Shown: piece by piece, positions 5,444 through 12,404 of the stretch
Numbering within the stretch: position 1 is the first letter of the stretch
How the letters are laid out: each line of letters opens with the position of its first letter
Origin: CAZPLZ01 sp964587525
GTDB taxonomy: Bacteria > Oederibacteriota > CAKKQC01
Length of the DNA stretch: 13,592 nt
Direction: 5' to 3'
Assembly: GCA_964587525.1 (NCBI GenBank)
Contig: CAZPLZ010000093.1
Span: 1-13,592 of the forward strand
Made by a program: the position numbers and the translations under genes
Notes under the pieces: generated by a model
The model's input: only the letters and a program-made list of their open reading frames with translations
What the model was told of the DNA's origin: nothing
The model's database searches: none

Positions 5444-7519
5444 GTGCCAAAAACGAGAGTTCGATCCGCAAGAGCCAACGAAAAGTTTGTTCTGGTCGAT
5501 TTCTCCAGCCCCAAGGTCCAACGTTGGGTTCATCAGCAGTTGCCTTCAGTTCCTTTGACAAATGCCAGAGGGCGTGTCGAGGGAGTGGAGGTTGGATTTA
5601 TCAGGCAACGCCCTCAGGGGTTGGTGTTCAAGATACCAAGCCAGATTCGACGGGCTGATTGGGCGGGATATATGACGCTTGTGGTTGACCTTGAGAACAG
5701 GGAAGAAGACGAGCTGACCGTAGGTGTGACGCTGCACAACGCGTCAGGTGAACTCAAACAAGGAGAAGCGGCTATCTTCTCGGCGGTGGTACCCGGGCAC
5801 AGCCGGGCGCGCTGGCGGATTCCGCTTCAGCCGCTGCGATACACCACCGGGCATTGGGTGCCTTGGGGTTGGTCCCGCCAGCCAGGGCTGGGCAGCCTCA
5901 AGTTTTGGGGCCGGATGAACTCCAGGAAGATTGTCGAAGTGAAGATTGGATTACTCCGGGAGATAAAGGCAGGCCGTTTGGGGCTGTATCGACTATCGCT
6001 GGAGAACCCTATCAAACCCGAGCGGTGGATCGACAAGTATGGCCAGCGCACCAGCATGAGGTGGGCTGGCAGAGTGTCCAGCGAGGGGGACATCATCCGG
6101 GCGGACAGGCGGGAGGCGGCAGACCTTGCCAAATACCGGCCTGCTGCTGACCGGGACATCTATCATGCGTGGACAGGGCACCCGCCTCGTCACGCCACCG
6201 GGTTCTTCCGGGTGGAGAAAGTTGATGGCCGGTGGTGGTTTATCGCCCCCAACGGTCATCTCTATTACGCCTGTGGCCTCGATTGCGTGATCTGCGGAGT
6301 GGACGCCCGGTTGGATCCCATGGTGCGAGCTGCCTACTCCTGGATGCCTCCAAGAAAAGGGAAATTTTCTTCCGCATGGAGTTCAAGGCGGGCAAGACGG
6401 GGCCGGAAAAAAGCGATGGGTCTATCGCTGTACCGGGCGAATCTAATCCGCAAATGGGGGCCAGAACAATACCGGCGGATGTATCTTGAGCGGGCCATTG
6501 ACCGGCAGTCGGCTTGGGGCTTTACTTGCATCGGAAACTGGGCAGACACTCATCTGTTTGCGTTCAGGCGGCTGCCATATTTTTCGACTGGGCCCTCGTT
6601 TTGGGAGATGAAAGTTCCGTATGTAGCCAAGCTGATTCACGATGTGTATCACCCTGATTTTGAGAGGGAAGCCCGGCACAATGCATCCGCTTTATCTCGA
6701 TACAGGAATGATCCATGGCTGGTCGGCCACTTTGTCTCGAACGAGGTCGACTGGGTTGGGCTTCCCTATGGGGTTCTTGCGTCTCCTGCAAATCAGCCGG
6801 CCAAGCGCGCTTTCCTGGCTCAATTGAAGAAGCGCTATCGGACGATACGGAACCTCAACCGTGCCTGGGGCACCACGGCGACGACGTTCGCGGATCTTCG
6901 CTGGCCGAAGTCGGGTGGGTGGCGCGAGTACAAGGAAACACCCGAACGGGATTTGGCCGCTTTCCGGCGGCAGTTCGCAGACCGGTGGTACAAAGTGTGG
7001 GGTGAGGCGATCCGGGCGGCCGATCCCAACCACCTGGTGCTGGGGAGCCGGCTGCACGGAGGCAACCGTGCACCTGAAATCGTCGCGGCGTGCGCGCGTC
7101 ACATGGATGTCGTCAGCTTTAACTATTACGAAGTCGAGCCGTGGGCGGGAGAGTTCAACCGGCATTATGAGATCGCCCAGAAGCCGTTCCTCATAGGGGA
7201 ATATGCACACAACAGCCTTGATACCGGGTTGCTGTCCGCGTCGGTTCCGGTGGCCGATCAGAAAGCGCGCGGCGTGGGCTACCGGTACTACACCGAGCGG
7301 TTGGCGGCTTTGCCATATTTTGTCGGCGGGCACTATTTCCAGTATTTGGACGAGCCGATTACCGGCAGGTTTGACCGGGAGACTTCATTTAATGGGTTTG
7401 TAAGTATTGTGGATATTCCTCATCCACATCTGGTCAAGGCTGCCAAAGCCAGTCACTCGAGGATATATAAAGTGCACGCTGGTCTTTTGCGGCCCTATGA
7501 TCAAAAGCCTAAGTTGTAA
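5444..7519 (+). CDS. GH50/beta-agarase-like clan GH-A glycoside hydrolase
   Basis: About 691 residues from GTG 5444, the first start after the propeller stop. The frame stays open further back, but the upstream residues look like a shadow of the propeller gene. Residues ~1-200 form a beta-rich, CBM-like jelly-roll (GYMTLVVDLENREEDELTVGV, GRLGLYRLSLENP). A short linker with HATGFFRVEKVDGRWWFIAPNGHLYYACGLDCV leads into a TIM barrel. This layout is that of GH50 beta-agarases. Likely catalytic residues are E434 (acid/base, in VSNEVDW, end of strand 4) and E586 (nucleophile, in LIGEYAHN, strand 7). The spacing of about 150 residues suits the family. Also conserved-looking are WGFTCIGNWAD and DVVSFNYYEVEP. 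No signal peptide is visible with this start. The substrate need not be agarose; any galactan-like or other beta-glycan is possible. It overlaps the next gene by 23 bases. Confidence 0.78.
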   Translation: MPKTRVRSARANEKFVLVDFSSPKVQRWVHQQLPSVPLTNARGRVEGVEVGFIRQRPQGLVFKIPSQIRRADWAGYMTLVVDLENREEDELTVGVTLHNASGELKQGEAAIFSAVVPGHSRARWRIPLQPLRYTTGHWVPWGWSRQPGLGSLKFWGRMNSRKIVEVKIGLLREIKAGRLGLYRLSLENPIKPERWIDKYGQRTSMRWAGRVSSEGDIIRADRREAADLAKYRPAADRDIYHAWTGHPPRHATGFFRVEKVDGRWWFIAPNGHLYYACGLDCVICGVDARLDPMVRAAYSWMPPRKGKFSSAWSSRRARRGRKKAMGLSLYRANLIRKWGPEQYRRMYLERAIDRQSAWGFTCIGNWADTHLFAFRRLPYFSTGPSFWEMKVPYVAKLIHDVYHPDFEREARHNASALSRYRNDPWLVGHFVSNEVDWVGLPYGVLASPANQPAKRAFLAQLKKRYRTIRNLNRAWGTTATTFADLRWPKSGGWREYKETPERDLAAFRRQFADRWYKVWGEAIRAADPNHLVLGSRLHGGNRAPEIVAACARHMDVVSFNYYEVEPWAGEFNRHYEIAQKPFLIGEYAHNSLDTGLLSASVPVADQKARGVGYRYYTERLAALPYFVGGHYFQYLDEPITGRFDRETSFNGFVSIVDIPHPHLVKAAKASHSRIYKVHAGLLRPYDQKPKL

Positions 7520-8564
7520 GGTTGTAATTTTGAGCATGGTCGTTAGCTTCTCAGCGAACGCCGCTCAAGAGATGAGCCCGGTGGATTTTGGAGCGCGGTT
7601 AGAACCACCCGCCGGACGGGTCATCCATGGCTGGGGGCAAATTTCGGGGTTTTGGAATTGGGATGATCCGGTTGCGGAAAAGGACGTCGATGATTTGGAT
7701 GCCTACCTGAAGGCGGTGGCGCCGCATCAGCCGGCCATGATCTCGTTTTATGTCGCTCCCGTGGAGGAGCAGGTGGGAAGGTTCCTGAACAAATATCGCG
7801 CGTTCGTGAAATCGCGTGGGTTCTTCATCGCCCAGGTCGGGCTCTATTTTATGGATGAGTTTCTGCACCGGCGGGTTGCGGAAGGCGAAGCTGACGGGTA
7901 CTTGCAAGAATTGCTGCGAGGATTGCAGGATGCGGGCAACCCGGTACTGCTTCGGGTCGGCTACGAGTTCAACAACCACTGGACTCCGTATGATCCGGTG
8001 CTCTACGGGAGAGCCTACAAGCGGGTTGTGGATCTCATCAAGCAAACGAAGGCCAGCAACATCGCTACGGTCTGGCACGCGGAACCAGCCGGATTTCCTG
8101 ACCGCGATTATCACGACTGGTATCCCGGCGACGACCAGGTGGACTGGTGGGGTTTGAGTTTGTTCCATCAGGAGCACATGAGCGATCCCAACACGGTGGC
8201 GTTCCTGGAAGAGGCGTACCGCCGGCGCAAACCGGTGCTGCTGGCCGAGTGCTCGCCATGGTTTCACGGAACCGAGTCAGCGCCGTTGCGAGCTCCCGAT
8301 TCACTGGAGGAAGCATCCGGGTGGTACCAGGAATTGTTCGGCATTACCAAACGCTACCCGCATGTCAAAGCGGTGAGTGTCATCGTCGTGGACTGGACCC
8401 GGTGGAACACCAAGTGGTCGCAGATTCCCGGAGGATTGCCGAACGTGCGCTTTGAACTCTGGCCGAGCCTGGATAACAAGTACCGGAGCTGGATCGGCGA
8501 GGACCGTTTTATTCACGTAAAGGAGGCAGTGCGATTGTATGGAATCCCCAATAAGAAGAATTGA
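7497..8564 (+). CDS. Secreted GH26-like glycoside hydrolase (beta-mannanase-type fold)
   Basis: A 355-residue protein from ATG 7497. This start gives a clean signal peptide: MIKSLSCK, a hydrophobic core (VVILSMVVSF), and a likely cleavage after SANAA. The mature part is a single TIM barrel. The acid/base is likely E157 in LLRVGYEFNNHWTPY, which matches the R-x-x-(H/Y)-E-x-N-x-x-W signature of GH26. The nucleophile is likely E251 in KPVLLAECSPW, 94 residues later. Other recognisable elements are GRVIHGWGQ near the start, ATVWHAEP, VDWWGLSLF and VIVVDWTRWN. GH26 enzymes mostly hydrolyse beta-mannans, some act on beta-glucans or xylans, and distant relatives are uncharacterised. The replacement of His by Tyr before the acid/base Glu suggests a divergent subgroup. 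The start overlaps the agarase-like gene by 23 bases without a Shine-Dalgarno sequence, so translation is probably coupled. Confidence 0.75.
   Translation: MIKSLSCKVVILSMVVSFSANAAQEMSPVDFGARLEPPAGRVIHGWGQISGFWNWDDPVAEKDVDDLDAYLKAVAPHQPAMISFYVAPVEEQVGRFLNKYRAFVKSRGFFIAQVGLYFMDEFLHRRVAEGEADGYLQELLRGLQDAGNPVLLRVGYEFNNHWTPYDPVLYGRAYKRVVDLIKQTKASNIATVWHAEPAGFPDRDYHDWYPGDDQVDWWGLSLFHQEHMSDPNTVAFLEEAYRRRKPVLLAECSPWFHGTESAPLRAPDSLEEASGWYQELFGITKRYPHVKAVSVIVVDWTRWNTKWSQIPGGLPNVRFELWPSLDNKYRSWIGEDRFIHVKEAVRLYGIPNKKN
8519..8526 (+). promoter_or_regulatory. Ribosome binding site of the MuiA-family gene
   Basis: AAAGGAGG lies inside the end of the GH26-like gene, 12 bases before ATG 8539. It supports that start and translation of the overlapping gene from its own site, although the spacing is a little long. 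Confidence 0.65.
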
Positions 8565-10251
8565 GTTGAAGCATCTGCTTGCGCCGGGGAGATTATGTAT
8601 CGCCGCCACGGCGCTGTTGTGTGTTGTCTCCCCGGGTGCGTCGTGCGCTGCTACTTTGGTGGAGACCAAGCCGCATGAGGTGACGGTCTTCCCCCGGATG
8701 GCGCGCGTGATCAGGACGGGCGAGGCCCGGCTGGGAGCCGGCCAGCGGATCGTCCGGTTTGTTAACATTCCAGCGGCTGCTGACGATGCCTCCATCCGGC
8801 TTTCGCTCAAGGGTCCGCGGGGCACCAAGCTCTTTGGGGTCCAACTCAAGAGCGCGTACAGTGCGGAGACTGTGCAGGAGGAAATCCGCAAGCTGCAGGA
8901 GCGCCTTCAGGCTCTGGAAGACCAGAAGGCGGACCTTACGGACCAGAATACCGCCCGGACCGCGGAAATCGACATCTTAAAAGCCCTGGCCAAAGATACG
9001 GCGAATCGGACGGGATCCCAGGCTGCGCAACGGCCCGGAGACCTCGAAAAGCTCGTCCGGGGGACTCAGAGCGTGGGACGACGCATTGCCCTGTTGCTTG
9101 CCGACTCGCGCAAAAATGAGCGTGCCCGGCGTGCCTTGGACAAAAAGATCGCCGCGCTTAGGCGCGAACTCCAACAGTTGGGGAGAGGCACCCGCGCGCA
9201 AAAGATCGCCGAGGCGGAACTGGAGCTGCCCCGGGAGGGAGACGTGGACTTTACCCTCACGTACATGCTCAGGAGCGCCGGATGGTCTCCGCTATACGAT
9301 TTGAGGCTGGAAACGGGGAAGGACAAGCCCAAGGTGGCCTTGGCGTTTTCCGCTCAGGTATTTCAGCGGACCGGCGAGGATTGGAATGACGTTAAGCTGG
9401 TGCTTTCCACGGCCCGGCCGACGAGCGGGAACCAGATCCCTGATCCCACTGGATGGTGGTTGGATTTTGCACCCAAGCCGCGCAAAGTTCTCAGGCGCAA
9501 GCGGGCTCGGGCCGCACCGTCAGAAGCACCCGCCATGGCGAGAGCTGACAAGAGGATTGGTGTTGCCGCCCTTGATACGCAGCAGGAAGAAGTTAAGTAC
9601 GCCATGGCGCAGACTCAGCGTGCCGAATATGCCACCACGTTTGTCATCGAGCGCGCCGTCACCATCCCCGCTGATGGAAGCCGGCATCGCGTCGGCATCG
9701 CAGACAGCTCTCACGATGCCTCCCTGCTCCTGGTCACGGTACCCCGGTTGCAGCAGAAGGCCTTCATCGAAGCGACGATCACCTATGGCGGGGAGCAGCC
9801 GCTGCTGCCTGGACCAGCCAACATATTCCGGGGGCCTGAGTTCGTCGGGACGACCCAACTGCGGTCATTCGCCCCGGGCGAGACCTTTACGGTGGGGCTG
9901 GGGCAGGATGAGCATGTGAAGGTGGAGCGCAAGCTCATCTCGCAGCAGGAGGGCGACACCTCTCGCTGGCTGTTTGTCAAGGGTCAACGCCGCTATCACT
10001 GGGTGACGACGTTGAAAAACTTCCATACCGGCACCCGGACCATCGAGGTGCGTGAACAGCTTCCCCGGTCCCGGCAGAAGGACATCGTCGTTCAGTCGGT
10101 GAAGCTTGTGCCGAAGCCGCTTCCCGCGAAGTCCCAGAAACCTGGGCTCAAGCGCTGGCGGATCAAGCTGAAGGCTCAAGGCAAAGCCCAGGTGACGTTT
10201 TCCTATTCAGTCAAATTTCCCAAAGGATCAAGAATCATTGGGCTTGAGTAG
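8539..10251 (+). CDS. Exported MuiA-family (DUF4140/DUF4139) protein
   Basis: A 570-residue protein with a signal sequence at residues ~15-38 (LCIAATALLCVV, cleavage near GASCA). The cysteine there is a poor lipobox, so a lipoprotein is possible but less likely. Residues ~40-115 match the N-terminal DUF4140 domain (VTVFPRMARVIRTGEARLGAG, VRFVNIPAAADDASIRL). Two coiled-coil stretches follow, about residues 115-155 (VQEEIRKLQERLQALEDQK) and 170-230. The DUF4139 part runs from about residue 232 to the end (LTYMLRSAGWSPLYDLRL, FQRTGEDWNDVKLVLSTARP, FVERAVTIPADGSRHRV type repeats, PGPANIFRGPEFVG). A basic linker (residues ~312-340, RKVLRRKRARA) interrupts it. The family is named after a mucoidy inhibitor linked to capsule or exopolysaccharide formation; its biochemical role is not established. 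Overlapping the GH26-like gene by 26 bases, it is the last gene of the glycan cluster. Confidence 0.88.
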   Translation: MESPIRRIELKHLLAPGRLCIAATALLCVVSPGASCAATLVETKPHEVTVFPRMARVIRTGEARLGAGQRIVRFVNIPAAADDASIRLSLKGPRGTKLFGVQLKSAYSAETVQEEIRKLQERLQALEDQKADLTDQNTARTAEIDILKALAKDTANRTGSQAAQRPGDLEKLVRGTQSVGRRIALLLADSRKNERARRALDKKIAALRRELQQLGRGTRAQKIAEAELELPREGDVDFTLTYMLRSAGWSPLYDLRLETGKDKPKVALAFSAQVFQRTGEDWNDVKLVLSTARPTSGNQIPDPTGWWLDFAPKPRKVLRRKRARAAPSEAPAMARADKRIGVAALDTQQEEVKYAMAQTQRAEYATTFVIERAVTIPADGSRHRVGIADSSHDASLLLVTVPRLQQKAFIEATITYGGEQPLLPGPANIFRGPEFVGTTQLRSFAPGETFTVGLGQDEHVKVERKLISQQEGDTSRWLFVKGQRRYHWVTTLKNFHTGTRTIEVREQLPRSRQKDIVVQSVKLVPKPLPAKSQKPGLKRWRIKLKAQGKAQVTFSYSVKFPKGSRIIGLE

Positions 10252-10312
10252 TTAAACTTTTGAGGTCGTTCCAAGGGTGGAAGGTAAGGAGGCGCCCTGC
10301 GGAAGACGGGGG

Positions 10313-10341
10313 TTGACATTTACGCCCGCATACTAGATACT
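10313..10341 (+). promoter_or_regulatory. Sigma70-type promoter of the RuBisCO-like gene
   Basis: A perfect -35 hexamer TTGACA (10313-10318) is followed after 17 bases by GATACT (10336-10341), four of six matches to the -10 consensus. Transcription would start near 10348, giving a leader of about 67 bases before ATG 10415. It lies in the 163-base gap after the MuiA gene, the only other content of which is the leader. It separates the glycan cluster from the next transcription unit. Confidence 0.72.
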
Positions 10342-10400
10342 GTGCCAAGTAGGGTGACGACCACAAGGGGTAGTGAGGATCATAAAAAGGGCTATGCCCG

Positions 10401-10407
10401 GGAGGAG
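10401..10407 (+). promoter_or_regulatory. Ribosome binding site that fixes the RuBisCO-like start
   Basis: GGAGGAG ends 7 bases before ATG 10415, excluding the longer alternatives at GTG 10373 and ATG 10394. A small hairpin, GGGC-TAT-GCCC (10389-10399), lies directly upstream and could affect access to the site. Confidence 0.75.
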
Positions 10408-10414
10408 ACTCAGG

Positions 10415-11734
10415 ATGCCGAAGTATGACCCGTTCATGTTCACGCCGTACGAGGGAATAGACCGGGAGCGTTACCTCTTGGCTCTGTACTCGTTGGTGAC
10501 TGAAACCAACGACACCATTGAGCTGGCTCAGGCGCTCGCGACTGAGCAGACGACCGGGACGTGGACTGCGATCCCGGAAGAGACGACCGAAGTCAAAGAG
10601 CGGAGCATGGGACGCGTCCTGGGCGTGTACGAGATCCCGGACTATGAGCGGGAGCTTCCTGCCGATGTGGGGGAGCGGACGCTGGTGTTCCTGGTGGGCT
10701 TCCCGATCGGGAACATCAACGGGCAGTTTCCGGAATTGCTGACGACATTATACGGGAACGTGTCGATGATTGGAAAATTGAAGCTGCTGGATGCGTTTCT
10801 CCCTCCCAAGTTGATTAGCGCTTTCAAGGGTCCAAAATTCGGTGTAGAAGGCATACGGCGTGTCCTGGAAGTCAAAGACCGGCCCCTGCTGTGTGGCATG
10901 TACAAGCCGTGCGTGGGGGCGCTGCCGGAGGTCATTGGCAGGATGGCCTTTGAGATGGCATTGGGCGGTGTGGAGGTCATCAAAGACGATGAGTTGCTGG
11001 CTGATCCGTCATTCTGTCCCGTTGAAGCCCGGGTCGAAGTAACGGAGAAGGCGCTCGAACGGGCCCGGAAGGAAACCGGCCGCCGCTGCCTGTATGTCGT
11101 GAATGTGACCGATCGCCCGGACAAGATGTTCGAAAAGGCCAGAAAGGCGGTTGCGGCGGGTGCATCGGGGCTGATGGTGAATGTCTACACTGTAGGCTAT
11201 GGGGCGGTCCAGGCGCTGGCCGAGGACGAGGCCATCACGGTACCCATCATGGGCCATCCTGCGTTTGCCGGAACGTTTTTCGAGGCACCACATCATGGCA
11301 TGACATCGCATCTGGCCCTGGGTAAGCTGGCCAGGCTGGCTGGTGTGGACATGATCATTTACCCGTCGCCGTTTGGAAAGGTGCCGCTCCTTCGTGACCG
11401 GGCGATCCGCGTGGCCCAGGAACTGACCGCGCCCATGGCCCATCTGAAGCGGGTTTTCCCGGGACCGGCCGCAGGCATGCACCCGGGAATCGTGGCGCAA
11501 TCCATCAGAGATTTCGGCAGCGATCTCCTCATCGGAGCCGGCGGGAGCATCCATGGACATCCAGGCGGCACGATTGCTGGTTGCCGGGCGTTCCACCAGG
11601 CTATCCAGGCGGCGATGGAAGGCATCCCGGCGGGCGAAGCTGCCAAGGAACTTCCGGAGCTGCGGGCCGCCTGCGAGCGTTGGGGGACCGGCGAGGCCGC
11701 CAAGGCCAACATCAACTACGCGCTTTTGCGATAA
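10415..11734 (+). CDS. RuBisCO-like protein (form IV, RuBisCO large-subunit superfamily)
   Basis: A 439-residue protein aligning end to end with RuBisCO large chains. In the N-terminal domain, TEQTTGTWT keeps the equivalents of E60, T65 and W66, and LYGNVSMIG keeps N123. In the barrel, K164 (GMYKPCVG) corresponds to K175, K190/D192/E193 (VIKDDE) to the carbamylated K201 with D203 and E204, H281 (IMGHPAF) to H294, and K322 (PSPFGKV) to loop-6 K334. The glycine-rich phosphate loops are retained (PAAGMHPG and IGAGGSIHGHPGG). Changed residues are C166 for K177, P282 for R295, I315 for H327 and Ala for S379. It therefore should not fix CO2. Characterised form IV proteins act as enolases (MtnW of methionine salvage), isomerases, or decarboxylases/hydrolases of sugar-acid phosphates. 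Mg and carbamyl-lysine use is likely, but the substrate is unknown. It has its own promoter and terminator. Confidence 0.9.
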   Translation: MPKYDPFMFTPYEGIDRERYLLALYSLVTETNDTIELAQALATEQTTGTWTAIPEETTEVKERSMGRVLGVYEIPDYERELPADVGERTLVFLVGFPIGNINGQFPELLTTLYGNVSMIGKLKLLDAFLPPKLISAFKGPKFGVEGIRRVLEVKDRPLLCGMYKPCVGALPEVIGRMAFEMALGGVEVIKDDELLADPSFCPVEARVEVTEKALERARKETGRRCLYVVNVTDRPDKMFEKARKAVAAGASGLMVNVYTVGYGAVQALAEDEAITVPIMGHPAFAGTFFEAPHHGMTSHLALGKLARLAGVDMIIYPSPFGKVPLLRDRAIRVAQELTAPMAHLKRVFPGPAAGMHPGIVAQSIRDFGSDLLIGAGGSIHGHPGGTIAGCRAFHQAIQAAMEGIPAGEAAKELPELRAACERWGTGEAAKANINYALLR

Positions 11735-11764
11735 CACCAGGAGCGATCTCGTCTTCAGGCGATA

Positions 11765-11802
11765 GAAGCCCGCGTGTGATAAAAAGTTGCACGCGGGTTT
11801 TT
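11765..11802 (+). terminator. Rho-independent terminator after the RuBisCO-like gene
   Basis: CCCGCGTG (11769-11776) pairs perfectly with CACGCGGG (11790-11797) around a 13-base loop. Weaker A-T and G-T pairs can extend the stem on both sides. Five T residues follow immediately (11798-11802). It ends only two bases before the start codon of the histidine phosphatase at 11805. Confidence 0.85.
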
Positions 11803-11804
11803 CT

Positions 11805-12404
11805 ATGAAATGGTTAACGGTTCGGCACGGCGAAACGGATTGGAATCGTCAGGGAAGGGTTCAAGGCCAGACTGACGTTCCGTTAAATGATGAGGGCCGT
11901 GCGCAGGCCGCTGCTCTTGGCAAAGCGCTGCATGGAGTCCAGATTGATACCGCTTTTAGCAGTGACCTCTCCCGTGCTCACGAAACTGCAAAGTTGGTTT
12001 TGGGGGAGCGACCGATCGACATAGGAGTCACCAGCAACCTGCGTGAGATGAAGTACGGAAGTTATGAGGGGCTGATATTTGAAGAACTTGCTCGTCATGA
12101 TCCCGGTTATTATTCCGCATGGCATAACGGCGATCCTGAGCTTGCTGCGCCGAATGGTGAGAATTTCCACCAGCTCTATGAAAGGGTTTCAGTATTTGTT
12201 AGAGAACTCAAAGACAAGATTCAAGGAGATACCGTGCTTATCGTGGCACATGGTGGATCAATTCGTGCGCTCTTGTTGATCCTACTGGGGTTGCCAATTA
12301 AGGCGTTTTATCATTTTTCTATCGCGAGCGGTGGTTTGGCTGTCGTGGAAAGAGATAGAAATAGAAATACTTTAAAGTTATATAATGCCAAGGGGTTAAC
12401 GTGA
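11805..12404 (+). CDS. Histidine phosphatase family protein (phosphoglycerate-mutase-like)
   Basis: A 199-residue protein of the GpmB/CobC-like branch. The catalytic motif is at the very start: MKWLTVRHGETDWN, where H8 of RHG is the phosphorylated nucleophile. GRVQGQTDVPLNDEGRAQA and DTAFSSDLSRAHETA (with the second conserved Arg) follow. Next come NLREMKYGSYEGL with the acid/base Glu, and VLIVAHGGSIRALL with the second catalytic His. These enzymes remove phosphate from small phosphorylated metabolites; the substrate is not fixed by sequence. The ATG at 11805 is chosen because the RHG motif must be N-terminal; a TTG at 11787 would lie inside the terminator hairpin. There is no Shine-Dalgarno sequence. 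The stop overlaps the dioxygenase start by 4 bases (GTGA), so these two are coupled. The second half is more AT-rich than its neighbours. Confidence 0.93.
   Translation: MKWLTVRHGETDWNRQGRVQGQTDVPLNDEGRAQAAALGKALHGVQIDTAFSSDLSRAHETAKLVLGERPIDIGVTSNLREMKYGSYEGLIFEELARHDPGYYSAWHNGDPELAAPNGENFHQLYERVSVFVRELKDKIQGDTVLIVAHGGSIRALLLILLGLPIKAFYHFSIASGGLAVVERDRNRNTLKLYNAKGLT

Noticed and set aside
7599..8267. 222-codon open frame on the minus strand
   Set aside because: Antisense to the GH26-like gene, without motif support or a ribosome binding site.
10252..10312. Possible terminator after the MuiA-family gene
   Set aside because: No GC-rich stem followed by a T-run could be found; the only G/C runs do not pair convincingly.
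11009..11737. 242-codon open frame on the minus strand
   Set aside because: Antisense to the RuBisCO-like gene, which has clear family motifs. The minus-strand product has none.
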